Shown piece after piece: positions 42,947-52,252 of a stretch of DNA of 64,000 nucleotides (position 1 is its first letter; the number at the start of each line of letters is the position of its first letter). Position numbers and translations under genes: made by a program. Source of the DNA: Mucilaginibacter gossypii (GTDB lineage: Bacteria > Bacteroidota > Bacteroidia > Sphingobacteriales > Sphingobacteriaceae); assembly GCF_900100945.1 (NCBI RefSeq), contig NZ_FNCG01000007.1, positions 1 through 64,000 on the forward strand, given 5' to 3'. Below the pieces are notes generated by a model, which was not told the origin of the DNA, did no database searches, and saw nothing but the letters and a program-made list of their open reading frames with translations.

Positions 42947-45157
42947 ATGATAAAGGCAATTTCACCCTGGCTGCTTAATGCCAACGCGGCGCTTATGCAT
43001 TATGACCTTCCGGTTATTCTGAAGAAAGAACAAAACGGTTATCATTTCAGCATCATCAATCAGGGCGATGCTCTTTGGCTGATAGTGGCGTGGCCTTTAG
43101 GTAACACAATAGCTTTCCGGCTGGCTTATTCCCCCGGAGATCAGTTGAATATCAAAAAAGCGAACATTTCCGGCCGGAACATAAAAGTTGAGATTGGATC
43201 ACTAATTGGCGCACAACATGTAGAGCTAAAGTTGCCCGAACAAGAAGGTTCACCCCTACACTGGACGACAACACTGGTTCCAGCCGCCCCATTGCTCCTG
43301 CCCTATTGGCCGCGTGATATCGCGCCCCTGGGTGCAAAGCGCAGTGATGTTTTGGCCTTGGGCGATATTAGGGTTAACCAGGTGGGTACGCGTTGCGGAC
43401 AACTTTACTTTCATGTTACCCGCCCGGAAGCCGGTGCTGTATTTTATTTCCAAAACCTAACCTCACTTTCAGATTACAACCAGGATACTGAAACATCGGC
43501 AGGAAATACGGTGGGCGGCGAATGGCCCGAGATTGGTTTTGCACTGCCACCCACGACCAAACAAAAGCCACTGCAACAAGGTAAATCTTACGTGATCAGT
43601 GATGCTTATGTGATGCTTTCGGCAGAGATACCACCGGATGAGCCGGCTATGATCAGGCAATACCTCGATATGCTGGCCGGAATTTATCTTGCCCTGCCAA
43701 AACCAGACACACACTACCAGAACTGGCCCGAAATTTTACAAAAAGGCCTGTATGACCTGCAGGATAGTCCAGGTTGCTGGTCACAGTTGGGTGGCAACCA
43801 TTATTTTAACGCTTATGTAAGTGATTATGATACCCCGCCGGAGATCATGGTACAGTTAGCGGTATTGCTCCCGCTGCTTGATTATGTGGAATGGCACAAT
43901 GTGGAGTTGGACGTTATGAAAAAGATAAAAGAGGGCCTGCCGGCATTTTATAATGAAAAATATGGCACTATCATGCGCTGGCACCCTAAAGCGGCCGACA
44001 GGCTGCAGGGCGAAGAAGAACATAAAAAGCCGCTGGTGATGGACTCCTGGTACCTGCAGCATCCCCTGCTTAACCTTTCACGGATGGCACTGAAGGGTGA
44101 TACAGAAGCCAAAAAGCTTTTTTTGGATTCGCTGGAATTTGCTATTAAAGTAGCCCGCCATTTTGATTACCAGTGGCCTGTATTTTATAAAATGGACACG
44201 CTTGAAATTGTTAAGGCCGAAACACAACCCGGTGCCGGAGGCGAAAAAGACGTACCCGGTTTATATGCGCACGTTTTGCTCCAGGCTTGGGAGTTAACAG
44301 GCGAAAAACGTTACCTGGCCGAAGCGGAAAAAGCCGCTTTAAAACTAAAAGGACTTGGCTTCAAAATGTTTTATCAGGCAAATAACACCGCATTTTCCGC
44401 GGGGGCGTTACTACGGCTATTTAAGATTACAAAAAAACAAATATATCTGGAACTGAGTTATCTTGCATTGGCCAACGTATTTGTAAATACTCAGTTGTGG
44501 GATTGCAATTACGGTTACGGCAAAAACTTCCCTACATTTTTCGCTTTGTTTCCTTTAAGCGATGCTCCTTATACGGCGGTTTACGAAGAACAAGAGGTAT
44601 TTTGCGCATTTCATGATTACCTACATCATGCTGAAGGTTTAGATATTGCACCCTCGGTTAGGCTGTTATTGGCAGAGTACATCCGTTTTTTGGTAGAACG
44701 GGCGGTTTATTATTACCCTACCATGCTGCCGAAAGAAATGTTATCCGATGAGGTTAAAACAGGAGAAGTTGATCATAATTTATGGATCGCGTTGGAAGAC
44801 TTGCACGACGGCTGGGAAAAGTCTGGTGCGGTTGGGCAGGAAGTATATGGAGCAGGTAATGCGTTTGGGATCCTGCCAAGGCATTACATGCAGGTTGAAG
44901 AAGCGGGATTTATGATTTACACAGACTACCCTACTTATGGTTTCTCGCCTACAAAACACCGCCCAGCAACTTTTCGCCTCGCAGGCGATAGCAGGATGAT
45001 TTGCCGGCTGATGATCGTAAAAAGCGGCCATGCCAAACTACCGGAAATAACGGTAACAACCGGAGGCAAAACGCAGCTTAAGGGCAAACATGCAGAGGGC
45101 GGCGACCTCGAGTTTGAATTACCAGGGAATGCGGAGGTACGTATTGACTGGCGTTAA
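42947..45157 (+). CDS. Large hypothetical protein, predicted alpha/alpha-barrel
   Basis: 736 aa from ATG 42947 (TTG 42938 would add three residues). No signal peptide. The first 250 residues are beta-rich. Residues about 260-600 are helical with aromatic-rich repeats ('NWPEILQKGLYDLQDSPGCW', 'YLQHPLLNLSRMAL', 'LYAHVLLQAWELTGEKRYL', 'AGALLRLFKITKKQIYLELS'), a layout like six-hairpin glycosidases. The end is again beta-rich. I do not recognise the family; a carbohydrate-active role is inferred from the fold-like pattern and the GH130 gene 0.8 kb downstream. Confidence 0.7.
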   Translation: MIKAISPWLLNANAALMHYDLPVILKKEQNGYHFSIINQGDALWLIVAWPLGNTIAFRLAYSPGDQLNIKKANISGRNIKVEIGSLIGAQHVELKLPEQEGSPLHWTTTLVPAAPLLLPYWPRDIAPLGAKRSDVLALGDIRVNQVGTRCGQLYFHVTRPEAGAVFYFQNLTSLSDYNQDTETSAGNTVGGEWPEIGFALPPTTKQKPLQQGKSYVISDAYVMLSAEIPPDEPAMIRQYLDMLAGIYLALPKPDTHYQNWPEILQKGLYDLQDSPGCWSQLGGNHYFNAYVSDYDTPPEIMVQLAVLLPLLDYVEWHNVELDVMKKIKEGLPAFYNEKYGTIMRWHPKAADRLQGEEEHKKPLVMDSWYLQHPLLNLSRMALKGDTEAKKLFLDSLEFAIKVARHFDYQWPVFYKMDTLEIVKAETQPGAGGEKDVPGLYAHVLLQAWELTGEKRYLAEAEKAALKLKGLGFKMFYQANNTAFSAGALLRLFKITKKQIYLELSYLALANVFVNTQLWDCNYGYGKNFPTFFALFPLSDAPYTAVYEEQEVFCAFHDYLHHAEGLDIAPSVRLLLAEYIRFLVERAVYYYPTMLPKEMLSDEVKTGEVDHNLWIALEDLHDGWEKSGAVGQEVYGAGNAFGILPRHYMQVEEAGFMIYTDYPTYGFSPTKHRPATFRLAGDSRMICRLMIVKSGHAKLPEITVTTGGKTQLKGKHAEGGDLEFELPGNAEVRIDWR

Positions 45158-45291
45158 TCCCGGATCATAAACTTGGGAATCAAGATTATTAGATTAAATA
45201 CTTACAAAAAATTGTAGCTATACCCCAGTACTTAATGATGTAATATTAGACAACGCGGGTTGACAGTTAGGTCGGGATTAAATTATTGAAA

Positions 45292-45786
45292 ATGGACATT
45301 CTAATTAAATTATTCGGTGAGGGTAAGGACCTCAACGCTTTGCAGATGAGTGACCGGGGGATAGTCATGTTCCTGATCGCGCTCGTGCTGATTCGTATTT
45401 CGGGCAGGCGTTCATTCGGATTGCGGATGCCTTTGGATAATATTATTTCAATATCGCTTGGTGCAGTGATGAGCCGGGCCATAGTAGGCGCCTCTGCATT
45501 TATACCAGTGGTGGTTTGCTGTTTCGTGATCGTTTTTTTGCACCGGGCAATCGGGTGGTTGGCGGCGCGTAATAAATCTTTTAGCAGGTTTATCGAGGGC
45601 GATAAACTGCTCCTTTTTGAACACGGAAAGTTCCATCACGACGCTATGAAACGGGGCTTGGTATGCCATGAAGATGTGATGCAAGGCGTGCGACGATCTG
45701 CACTTACCGAAGAACTAAATAATATAGATAAGATCTACATGGAGCGGAACGGTGAGATCAGTTCCGTTAAAAAGCAGGAAAATTAA
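45292..45786 (+). CDS. DUF421 (YetF-like) membrane protein
   Basis: 164 aa from ATG 45292 (TTG 45286 unlikely). Three hydrophobic segments in the first 90 residues ('GIVMFLIALVLIRISGRRSF', 'NIISISLGAVMSRAI', 'PVVVCCFVIVFLHRAIGWLA') and then the YetF cytoplasmic domain ('FIEGDKLLLFEHGKFHHDAM', 'RSALTEELNNIDKIYMERNGEIS'). Family role is unknown; widespread in Gram-positive and Bacteroidota stress regions. It lies between the large hypothetical gene and the convergent GH130 gene. Confidence 0.88.
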   Translation: MDILIKLFGEGKDLNALQMSDRGIVMFLIALVLIRISGRRSFGLRMPLDNIISISLGAVMSRAIVGASAFIPVVVCCFVIVFLHRAIGWLAARNKSFSRFIEGDKLLLFEHGKFHHDAMKRGLVCHEDVMQGVRRSALTEELNNIDKIYMERNGEISSVKKQEN

Positions 45787-45931
45787 TCTACCATCAAACT
45801 AATCAAACGTCATGTCTGAAACACAAACAAAAAAGATAATCAAATGAGGCCGCTGCCTCAAAAACCGAATTGTTAACCATTAACACAGGCCAACCTTACG
45901 GATGGCTTATTTTATTATAATATGATTCCAA

Positions 45932-46978
45932 TTAGCGAAGCAGACTTAGAATTTCGGTAATTGAAAAGTGCGCTCCACATACAAATTCATCTGCTGCGCC
46001 ATAATATACAGTGAGCTTGTCTCCTTCAACCACGTGCCCGTTGGTAAAAACAACATATCCAAAAAAGCCGCTAAGTTCATAAGGTTCAATTGGCACCATA
46101 ATAGGGTCAACGGTGCGGGCTAACACTTTTGATGGATCGTTAATATCCATCAAAAACGCACCAAGGCAATATTGATGTTCCTGGTTTGCGCCATGATATA
46201 TCTCCAGCCATCCCGCGGTAGTCCGGATCGGTAAAGCACCCGCTCCAACACGCGCGTTGTCCCATAAACCAGTACGGGTTTTGATAATACACTGGTGATT
46301 TCCCCAATGCTTGCCGTCCGGCGACTCGGCCAGCCAGATGTAATTCCCGCCAATCTCCTTGCTGCTTGGCCTGTGCAGGCAATAGTATTTACCATTAATC
46401 TTTTCTTCAAATATGGCGCAGTCTTTATTGTGAGGCGGAAGGATCATGCCAGCGTGTTCAAACTCCTGCCAGTCCGTTGTTTTTTGTAAACCCACCCCCA
46501 CCCCATTATCTGATACTGCGGTATACGTTAAATGATAAGTATCGTCAAGTTTTGCAACCCTGCAATCTTCTATTCCAAACCGTTCAAGATAGCCATGACC
46601 AAAAATGCCGGGAAAATCTGCTTGCTCATGAAAGTGCACTCCATCTTCGCTCGCCAGTAAACGCAGATGTGAGATTGTAGTAAGGTAATCCAAACCTTTG
46701 TAGCTGATTACCCGCGCATCGGTGGCAATAAGGTCCGGGTCGTTCAGCGGAACTTCAACGATTTCAACATTCCCTGTCGCGTTCAAAGCCGGAAAGAAAA
46801 CAGAACCTTCTTTTTGCGCCGCGCCCTCCGCAACGCGTACAAGCAACCATATCTTATCATTAAAAACAAAAACGCCAGGATTAAGCAAGCTTATGATCTG
46901 TAACCCTTCGCTGCTTGGTTTTAAATCTTTTGGTAAAAGCAACGGGTTTTCCGGAAAACGTTGCGCGATATCTTTCAT
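45932..46978 (-). CDS. Glycoside hydrolase family 130 (mannoside phosphorylase-like)
   Basis: 348 aa from ATG 46978; the longer frame to 47044 has an unlikely Cys/Arg-rich start. Five-bladed propeller features: 'SLLNPGVFVFNDKIWLLVRV', 'DARVISYKGLDYLTTISHLRL', 'GIEDCRVAKLDDTYHLTYTAV' with the catalytic Asp, 'LPPHNKDCAIFEEKINGKYYCLHRPS' (in parts) and 'YYGAADEFVCGAHF'. GH130 enzymes cleave beta-mannosides, mostly with phosphate. Cytoplasmic here because there is no signal. It may process mannooligosaccharides released by the GH26 enzyme at 8.5 kb; linkage is loose. Confidence 0.9.
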   Translation of the reverse strand: MKDIAQRFPENPLLLPKDLKPSSEGLQIISLLNPGVFVFNDKIWLLVRVAEGAAQKEGSVFFPALNATGNVEIVEVPLNDPDLIATDARVISYKGLDYLTTISHLRLLASEDGVHFHEQADFPGIFGHGYLERFGIEDCRVAKLDDTYHLTYTAVSDNGVGVGLQKTTDWQEFEHAGMILPPHNKDCAIFEEKINGKYYCLHRPSSKEIGGNYIWLAESPDGKHWGNHQCIIKTRTGLWDNARVGAGALPIRTTAGWLEIYHGANQEHQYCLGAFLMDINDPSKVLARTVDPIMVPIEPYELSGFFGYVVFTNGHVVEGDKLTVYYGAADEFVCGAHFSITEILSLLR

Positions 46979-47249
46979 ACATCTGCAACAACGCGAACAC
47001 CTCCCCTGTTTTAAAAACAGCAAACCTCCTGCTGATAAGATCAATTTAGTAACTGGTCAATGAGTTGAAAAATGAAACTCACATGAGCCTTGGCGAATAT
47101 CATGAACGCCATGAAAAAGCATTCCATTTCGGTTTCATATCAATGCTTGAAAATAACCCATAGCTAAATATATTATTACGAAATTTTATTAATCTTAAAA
47201 AAACATGCTTAAGCTTTGGTTGTATTGTAAGTAACACATTTATGAAGTT

Positions 47250-48785
47250 ATGAAATTAAATATCAACCCTCGTGATGGCGCTCTTAGCAGTCCCTGGCAA
47301 CAGCAGCATGATAAAATAACTATTACTGCCAATTTAACCGATAAGATTTTTGACTGCCTCATTATTGGCGGTGGAATCACCGGGTTAACAACAGCGTTAC
47401 AATTACAACTGGCTGGTAAGCAAACTGCTATTGCCGAAGCACATACTATCGGTTTTGGCACAACAGGTGGAACCAGTGCTCACATTAACACCTTTGCGGA
47501 TACTACCTATAGCGAAGCCGAAAGCGCATTTGGCGAAGAAGGTGCAAGGTTATTTGCGGCCGCGATAAATGAAGGGGCTGAACTGATTAAAACCAATACT
47601 GAAAAGTTTAAGATTAATTGCGATTACGAGCTTAAAGCCGGTTACCTGTACGCCGAAAATGAAGATGAGGTTAAACAACTGGATGATATCTATAACGGTG
47701 CTGTAAAAGTGAACGTACCTGTTGATTATGCAACGGAAGTGCCAACGCCCGTTACGTTTCAAAAAGCGTTGGTTTTTGAAGGGCAGGCGCAGTTTCACCC
47801 AATAAAATATCTGGAGGGGTTAAAGGAAGCATATCTTAATGCCGGCGGTACTATTTATGAACACACGCTGATTGAAAATATCAACACCGAAAATGGTACT
47901 CATGAGGCACACTTCGGCGAAAATATTTTCAGGGCAAAAGCAATTGTTTATGCTACACACCTGCCGCCAAATATCAATGTATTTAATTTTGAATGTGCCC
48001 CCTATCGAAGCTACGTTTTAGGCGTAAAACTAAAGAGCGGTAAATATCCGGATGCCCTCCTGTACGATTGCCAGGAGCCTTATCATTATGTGCGAAGCCA
48101 TGAAATAGATGGTGAACAGCTGTTAATCATCGGTGGACTTGATCATAAAACGGGCCACGAAGATCCGGAAAAGGCATTTGCCGGGCTTGAAAAATACACC
48201 CGGAAATATTACAACGTATCATCGGTAAAATATCGCTGGTCCAGCCAATACTACGTACCTGTGGATGGTTTGCCTTATATAGGCCAAATGCCAATGGCAG
48301 CCGATGGAATTTACTGCGCAACGGGTTACAATGGCAACGGCATGATGCTGGGCAGTGTGGCAGGCAAAATATTAGCCGATCTGATAAGCGGCAAAGGAAG
48401 CCGTTATGAAAAATTGTTCAGTCCCGGCCGGGTGAAGCCGGTAGATAGCTTTAACGAGTTTGTCAAGGAAAATGCTGACGTGGCGTATCATTTTATAGCC
48501 GACCGTTTTAAGATCAAGGAAACAGATTCGTTAAAGCGCCTAAGCCCCGGCACCGGGAAGTTGGTTGAGGTGGACGGAAAAAAGATAGCTGCCTACCGCG
48601 ACAATGACGGTGTGATCCACGCCCTGAACCCCATTTGTACCCATGCCGCTTGTATAGTTGGCTGGAACAGTGAAGAAAAAAGCTGGGATTGCCCATGTCA
48701 TGGCGCACGATATGATATTGACGGCAATGTACTTACCGGTCCGGCTACAAAAAAACTGCAAACTATTACCGATGATGAAAGCTAA
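47250..48785 (+). CDS. FAD-dependent oxidoreductase with C-terminal Rieske domain
   Basis: 511 aa. Residues about 25-400 are a DAO-type FAD domain ('LIIGGGITGLTTALQLQLAG', 'GTTGGTSAHINTFADTTYS', 'GLPYIGQMPMAADGIYCATGYNGNGMMLG' in parts). Residues about 420-505 are a Rieske [2Fe-2S] domain with 'CTHAACIVGWN' and 'CPCHGARYDIDG' near 463-485. Such fusions are common in Bacteroidota stress operons; the substrate is unknown. It is the first of four overlapping or adjacent plus-strand genes (47.25-50.13 kb). Confidence 0.92.
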   Translation: MKLNINPRDGALSSPWQQQHDKITITANLTDKIFDCLIIGGGITGLTTALQLQLAGKQTAIAEAHTIGFGTTGGTSAHINTFADTTYSEAESAFGEEGARLFAAAINEGAELIKTNTEKFKINCDYELKAGYLYAENEDEVKQLDDIYNGAVKVNVPVDYATEVPTPVTFQKALVFEGQAQFHPIKYLEGLKEAYLNAGGTIYEHTLIENINTENGTHEAHFGENIFRAKAIVYATHLPPNINVFNFECAPYRSYVLGVKLKSGKYPDALLYDCQEPYHYVRSHEIDGEQLLIIGGLDHKTGHEDPEKAFAGLEKYTRKYYNVSSVKYRWSSQYYVPVDGLPYIGQMPMAADGIYCATGYNGNGMMLGSVAGKILADLISGKGSRYEKLFSPGRVKPVDSFNEFVKENADVAYHFIADRFKIKETDSLKRLSPGTGKLVEVDGKKIAAYRDNDGVIHALNPICTHAACIVGWNSEEKSWDCPCHGARYDIDGNVLTGPATKKLQTITDDES

Positions 48786-49266
48786 AGAAGTATTAACCGC
48801 CGGCATAACCGGTACAACTTTCATGACGCTGTTCAGCTACCTGGTTTCTGTAGCTGATAGCGAAAACTTTAGTGAACCTGAAAGGCTTGGGCAATTAGCC
48901 GGCAGATTGCTGCCTAAACTGAACGAACAACAACGGGAGGCGCTGGGCTGGCTGGGGCATTACAAAGTCGGCTTACTTTTCGCTGTTGTTTATGTAGAGC
49001 TGTGGCGTAGTGGTAAACTAAAACCCGACTTTATCAACAATTTGTGGCTTGGTGGCCTAAGCGGGTTGATCGCGGTAGCCGTTTGGAAAGCCACCTTTAA
49101 AATGCATCCTCTCCCACCTGCTTTAAATTTCAATAAATATTACCTGCAATTGGTACCGGCTCATGTGGTGTTCGCGGTATTTGCAGGTATTGGTTACCAT
49201 ATCATACATAACAACAGGCAACAACACAATGCCTTAAAAAAAGAAAATCATGCTGCAACTCATTAA
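48772..49266 (+). CDS. Small membrane protein, 164 aa
   Basis: Starts at ATG 48772 or 48775, inside the end of the Rieske gene (overlap 14 bases). Four hydrophobic stretches ('VLTAGITGTTFMTLFSYLVS', 'HYKVGLLFAVVYVELW', 'NNLWLGGLSGLIAVAVWKAT', 'LVPAHVVFAVFAGIGYHII') make it an inner-membrane protein. It resembles uncharacterised DUF2938/DUF1440-like membrane proteins of stress loci, a weak likeness. Its 3' end overlaps the next gene by 17 bases. Confidence 0.75.
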   Translation: MMKAKEVLTAGITGTTFMTLFSYLVSVADSENFSEPERLGQLAGRLLPKLNEQQREALGWLGHYKVGLLFAVVYVELWRSGKLKPDFINNLWLGGLSGLIAVAVWKATFKMHPLPPALNFNKYYLQLVPAHVVFAVFAGIGYHIIHNNRQQHNALKKENHAATH

Positions 49267-49624
49267 TCATTTGCCAGCCAACGTGGTTGGCGTACGTGCC
49301 TCGGGCGAAGTAACCCGTGCAGACATGGAAAATGTGCTTCTGCCCGCGATAGATCAATTGGCCGAACGCGAAGGAGAGATCAATTACCTGCTGGTATTGG
49401 ATACCAATGTACAAAATTTCACTCTTGCGGCCTGGTGGAACGACCTGAAGCTCGGCCTCAAAAACTTCACTAAATGGAACCGGATAGCCGTGGTATCTGA
49501 ACAAAAGGGCGTGGAATGGTTTACAGACTTATTCAAGTTTTTGATCCCTGGAAAATCCCGTGGGTTTACGCACGATGAATTATCTGAAGCCATAGTATGG
49601 GTGAGCGGCGATGGTGAGCAATAA
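49250..49624 (+). CDS. STAS/SpoIIAA-like protein
   Basis: 124 aa. 'NVVGVRASGEVTRADMENVLLPAID', 'YLLVLDTNVQNFTLAAWWND' and 'WNRIAVVSEQKGVEWFTDLFKFLIPG' (in parts) follow the SpoIIAA-like/STAS superfamily with an alternating beta-alpha pattern. Family members often occur next to stress genes; biochemical role unknown. It overlaps the preceding membrane gene and precedes the CinA-C gene by 29 bases. A related fold forms the C-terminus of the kinase at 28.3 kb. Confidence 0.85.
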   Translation: MLQLINHLPANVVGVRASGEVTRADMENVLLPAIDQLAEREGEINYLLVLDTNVQNFTLAAWWNDLKLGLKNFTKWNRIAVVSEQKGVEWFTDLFKFLIPGKSRGFTHDELSEAIVWVSGDGEQ

Positions 49625-49653
49625 CGTTTTGACTCTTTAATCCGGTATAAATT

Positions 49654-50133
49654 ATGGCAGAAGAAAAAATCCAGCATTGCAGTAAAATTATGGCTGAGAA
49701 AGGCCTTTCCGTTGCCTTTGCAGAAAGCGCGACAGCAGGATGGCTATGCTCTGAGTTTGCGCTGACCGAAGAATCGGGAAAGGTGCTGAAAGGTGGCATT
49801 ACCTGTTATGATGCTGATTTGAAGGTTTCATTGCTGGGTGTGCCGCGCGAATTGATCAAGCGGTTCACACCCGAATCAATGGAAGTTACCCGCGAAATGG
49901 CCCACCGCCTGGCAAATCTGATCCCTTCAGATATCCAGGTAACTGTTACAGGCCTTACTACGCCCGGCGGCAGTGAAACAGCGGAGAAACCGGTGGGAAC
50001 AATGTTCGTGTTCGCGATCATCAATGGCCGCGAAGCAAGTTTCAGGAGGGTATTTAATGGCTCGTGCGAAGATATCATCCATCAAACTATCAATGCCGCT
50101 GCCGATATGTTAATTAATGAATTAAATAAATGA
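49654..50133 (+). CDS. CinA C-terminal amidase (nicotinamide-nucleotide amidohydrolase type)
   Basis: 159 aa CinA_C domain alone. 'VAFAESATAGWLCSEFALTEESGKVLKGGITCYDADLK' (in parts) and 'VTGLTTPGGSETAEKPVGTMFVFAI' are the family signatures (usually AESCTGG; here AESATAG, and TGxAGPGG replaced by TGLTTPGG). The two changes lie in the catalytic Ser/Lys pocket region, so the activity on NMN may be altered. The Ser of 'AESAT' is kept. Last gene of the 47-50 kb group. Confidence 0.85.
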   Translation: MAEEKIQHCSKIMAEKGLSVAFAESATAGWLCSEFALTEESGKVLKGGITCYDADLKVSLLGVPRELIKRFTPESMEVTREMAHRLANLIPSDIQVTVTGLTTPGGSETAEKPVGTMFVFAIINGREASFRRVFNGSCEDIIHQTINAAADMLINELNK

Positions 50134-50157
50134 TTTAGGGCAAACGCCTTAATTTTT

Positions 50158-50883
50158 TCATTGCACAGTCTCACTAAAACCAATTAAGCTTTTAGCGTTG
50201 GGAATAGCGGCAACCGCTGCATCATTATTGAAATAACACCATACATTGTCAGGCTTTAACTTCTCTGTCTTACTTACAAAACCCTGTAATGTTTCGTCGC
50301 TGTATGCAGACCGGTACAGTTCCGGCACGCCATGAAAACGGTAATATGCTACAGGTCCGGTCACAATTGGCTCATCAGGAAGATCAGGGTGGCTCATGCC
50401 GCAAAATGATATGCCGCGTTGCCGTAATTGCTCAAAAACATCATCGCGCCACCAGCCAGGGTGCCTAAACTCCAATACGTTATCAAATGCCGGATCGAGC
50501 TGCAAAATTACGCGGGCCAATCTTTCCTCATCGTAATGAAACCGCGGCGGAAACTGAAAAAGGACAGGCCCCAGCTTTTCCTGCAAACCACCCTTAATAG
50601 TTTGATAAAAACTGGTTAGCATCTCGGCAGTGCCGTGAAACTGTTTAAAATGAGTTATGGCCTTGGGCGCTTTAACCGAAAAACGAAAATCAGCAGGAGC
50701 GTCACTGTACCATTTTTGCAGGGTGGATAATTGTGGAAAACGATAAAAGGTAACATTCAACTCAAGGGTTTTGAACTGACTTGCATAGTATTCAAACCAG
50801 CGCCTTTGAGGCAGCCCTTCGGGATAAAATGTACCTTTCCAATGCTTATAATGAAATCCTGAACATCCAACATGCCATTCCAT
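50158..50883 (-). CDS. DUF72 family protein
   Basis: 241 aa TIM-barrel family of unknown function: 'WHVGCSGFHYKHWKGTFYPE', 'YYASQFKTLELNVTFYRFP', 'FSVKAPKAITHF', 'GPVLFQFPPRFHYD', 'VLEFRHPGWW' and 'YRFHGVPELYRSAYS' are the conserved blocks. Full length. It is the last of four closely spaced leftward genes (iron permease-like, DUF2252, small peptide, DUF72). Confidence 0.9.
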   Translation of the reverse strand: MEWHVGCSGFHYKHWKGTFYPEGLPQRRWFEYYASQFKTLELNVTFYRFPQLSTLQKWYSDAPADFRFSVKAPKAITHFKQFHGTAEMLTSFYQTIKGGLQEKLGPVLFQFPPRFHYDEERLARVILQLDPAFDNVLEFRHPGWWRDDVFEQLRQRGISFCGMSHPDLPDEPIVTGPVAYYRFHGVPELYRSAYSDETLQGFVSKTEKLKPDNVWCYFNNDAAVAAIPNAKSLIGFSETVQ

Positions 50884-50889
50884 ATACTT

Positions 50890-51012
50890 TTATTTTGAGG
50901 ATGAACTGCAAACGGTAGCTGCTTTAACTGCTGGTGCCGGGCGCTGTTTAATAAGCCAGCTACCCGATATGGCCAGGCTGATAATAAGTAACAGGATAAT
51001 TTTAATTTTCAT
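50890..51012 (-). CDS. Small membrane peptide, 40 aa
   Basis: ATG 51012 to TAA 50890 encodes MKIKIILLLIISLAISGSWL then a short Pro/Ala tail and a Cys/Ser end. One membrane segment. It overlaps the DUF2252 gene by 11 bases and ends six bases before the DUF72 start codon, so coupling is plausible. It is below usual ORF cut-offs. No family recognised. Confidence 0.55.
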   Translation of the reverse strand: MKIKIILLLIISLAISGSWLIKQRPAPAVKAATVCSSSSK

Positions 51013-52252
51013 ACTGCAGGATTTGGTGTTTTTTGTTTAGGGATGTATCCGTGTTATACTGGCCTTCGCTGTATCCCCTCTTAAATTGCCGGTAATAAGT
51101 TTTAACTTTATCAGCATAATCCTTAGCGTAGTTAATTACGGCCGCCTGCCATCCCTGATCAATTCCAAAAGCCATCAGATCATCAATGATACCGGAACCC
51201 TGAATTCCACCGCTCCGTAATTGAGCAGAAGCCGTTAGCGCCGCCATATCATCAATCACCTGGTACATGTCGCGGTAATCATCGCGCAATAATTTAAACT
51301 TAAGCGTATCCTTTACCGGTTGCAGCTCCTGGATTATAAATGAATCGCCGCGAAATACAGTTGTGCTCAATAACGCTGCGGGCACATGCTGCATTCGCCG
51401 CTGAACGCCTATTACTCTTTCCGCCTCGTTGTTCCAACGGAGTTGTTGCACGGGTAAATAGGGCGCAACAGACGATGCACGGGCTTGTTTCATGTCAAGC
51501 AGCAGGTATTTGTTTTTAGTGTTGGTGCTTTTAAGCAATAACAGGTAACGCTTTACGCCAACGCTGCCGGTACCAGCCAAACGAAAAACCGCGCTGACCA
51601 CTTCATAATGATACGGTCCGTCGTTACTTGTTCTAACCCATTCATTAATATGCGCCTTTAATTCCTGCTTAAGTTTATTATCAAGCTTAAAATGCCGTTC
51701 ATCTTCAAGCGATAGCATGATCTGTTTCTTTTTGCTGACCGTTCGTTTTTTCAGGATATCTTTTTCAGTACTCCGGGCCGCCTTTTTTAAAAACTCACAA
51801 ACAATCCCTTTGGCGGTCCGGGGTTCGATACTGATTGCCTTACCTGTAGATAAAATAGCCGAATACGTTTTCATATACAGCTCTGCCATTTTATAAGCTT
51901 TTTCCGGCTCGATATCAAGATGATCAAAAGCGATAAAAATACTGCACACCATCCTTACCGTTTCATAACTGGCGGGTGCAAGAACGGCTTCATCAAAATC
52001 GTTCAGATCAAAATAAACCAGTTGGTTATCTCCCCTGTAGCTACCAAAATTTTCTATGTGGAGGTCGCCGCAAATCCAGGCCAGTGGCGATAAGGGTAAA
52101 GGCTCTGCCGCCGCGAGATCTTCATAAAACAGATGGCATGTCCCCCTAAAAAAACGGAACGCGTTCTCGGCCATCGCTTCATATTTTAGCTGCACCTTTT
52201 CAGGCAATAACCCAGCGTTAAACGCAGTTAATCTTTCTACTAATTCATTCAT
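51002..52252 (-). CDS. DUF2252 family protein
   Basis: 416 aa. Kinase-like fold family: 'FFRGTCHLFYEDL', 'AWICGDLHIENFGSYRGDNQ' and 'VYFDLNDFDEAVLAPASYET' are characteristic ('GDLH-ENFG', 'FD-ND-DE'). It resembles phosphotransferases such as aminoglycoside kinases. The start ATG overlaps the stop of the upstream permease-like gene (ATGA). Common in stress islands of soil bacteria; no known substrate. Confidence 0.9.
   Translation of the reverse strand: MNELVERLTAFNAGLLPEKVQLKYEAMAENAFRFFRGTCHLFYEDLAAAEPLPLSPLAWICGDLHIENFGSYRGDNQLVYFDLNDFDEAVLAPASYETVRMVCSIFIAFDHLDIEPEKAYKMAELYMKTYSAILSTGKAISIEPRTAKGIVCEFLKKAARSTEKDILKKRTVSKKKQIMLSLEDERHFKLDNKLKQELKAHINEWVRTSNDGPYHYEVVSAVFRLAGTGSVGVKRYLLLLKSTNTKNKYLLLDMKQARASSVAPYLPVQQLRWNNEAERVIGVQRRMQHVPAALLSTTVFRGDSFIIQELQPVKDTLKFKLLRDDYRDMYQVIDDMAALTASAQLRSGGIQGSGIIDDLMAFGIDQGWQAAVINYAKDYADKVKTYYRQFKRGYSEGQYNTDTSLNKKHQILQYEN

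Noticed and set aside
45811..45846. Eleven-codon frame MSETQTKKIIK after DUF421
   Set aside because: Too short to support; might be the decayed start of a small gene but nothing follows.
46979..47044. Upstream extension of the GH130 frame
   Set aside because: The first 22 residues (Cys/Arg-rich) do not fit the family; ATG 46978 is better.
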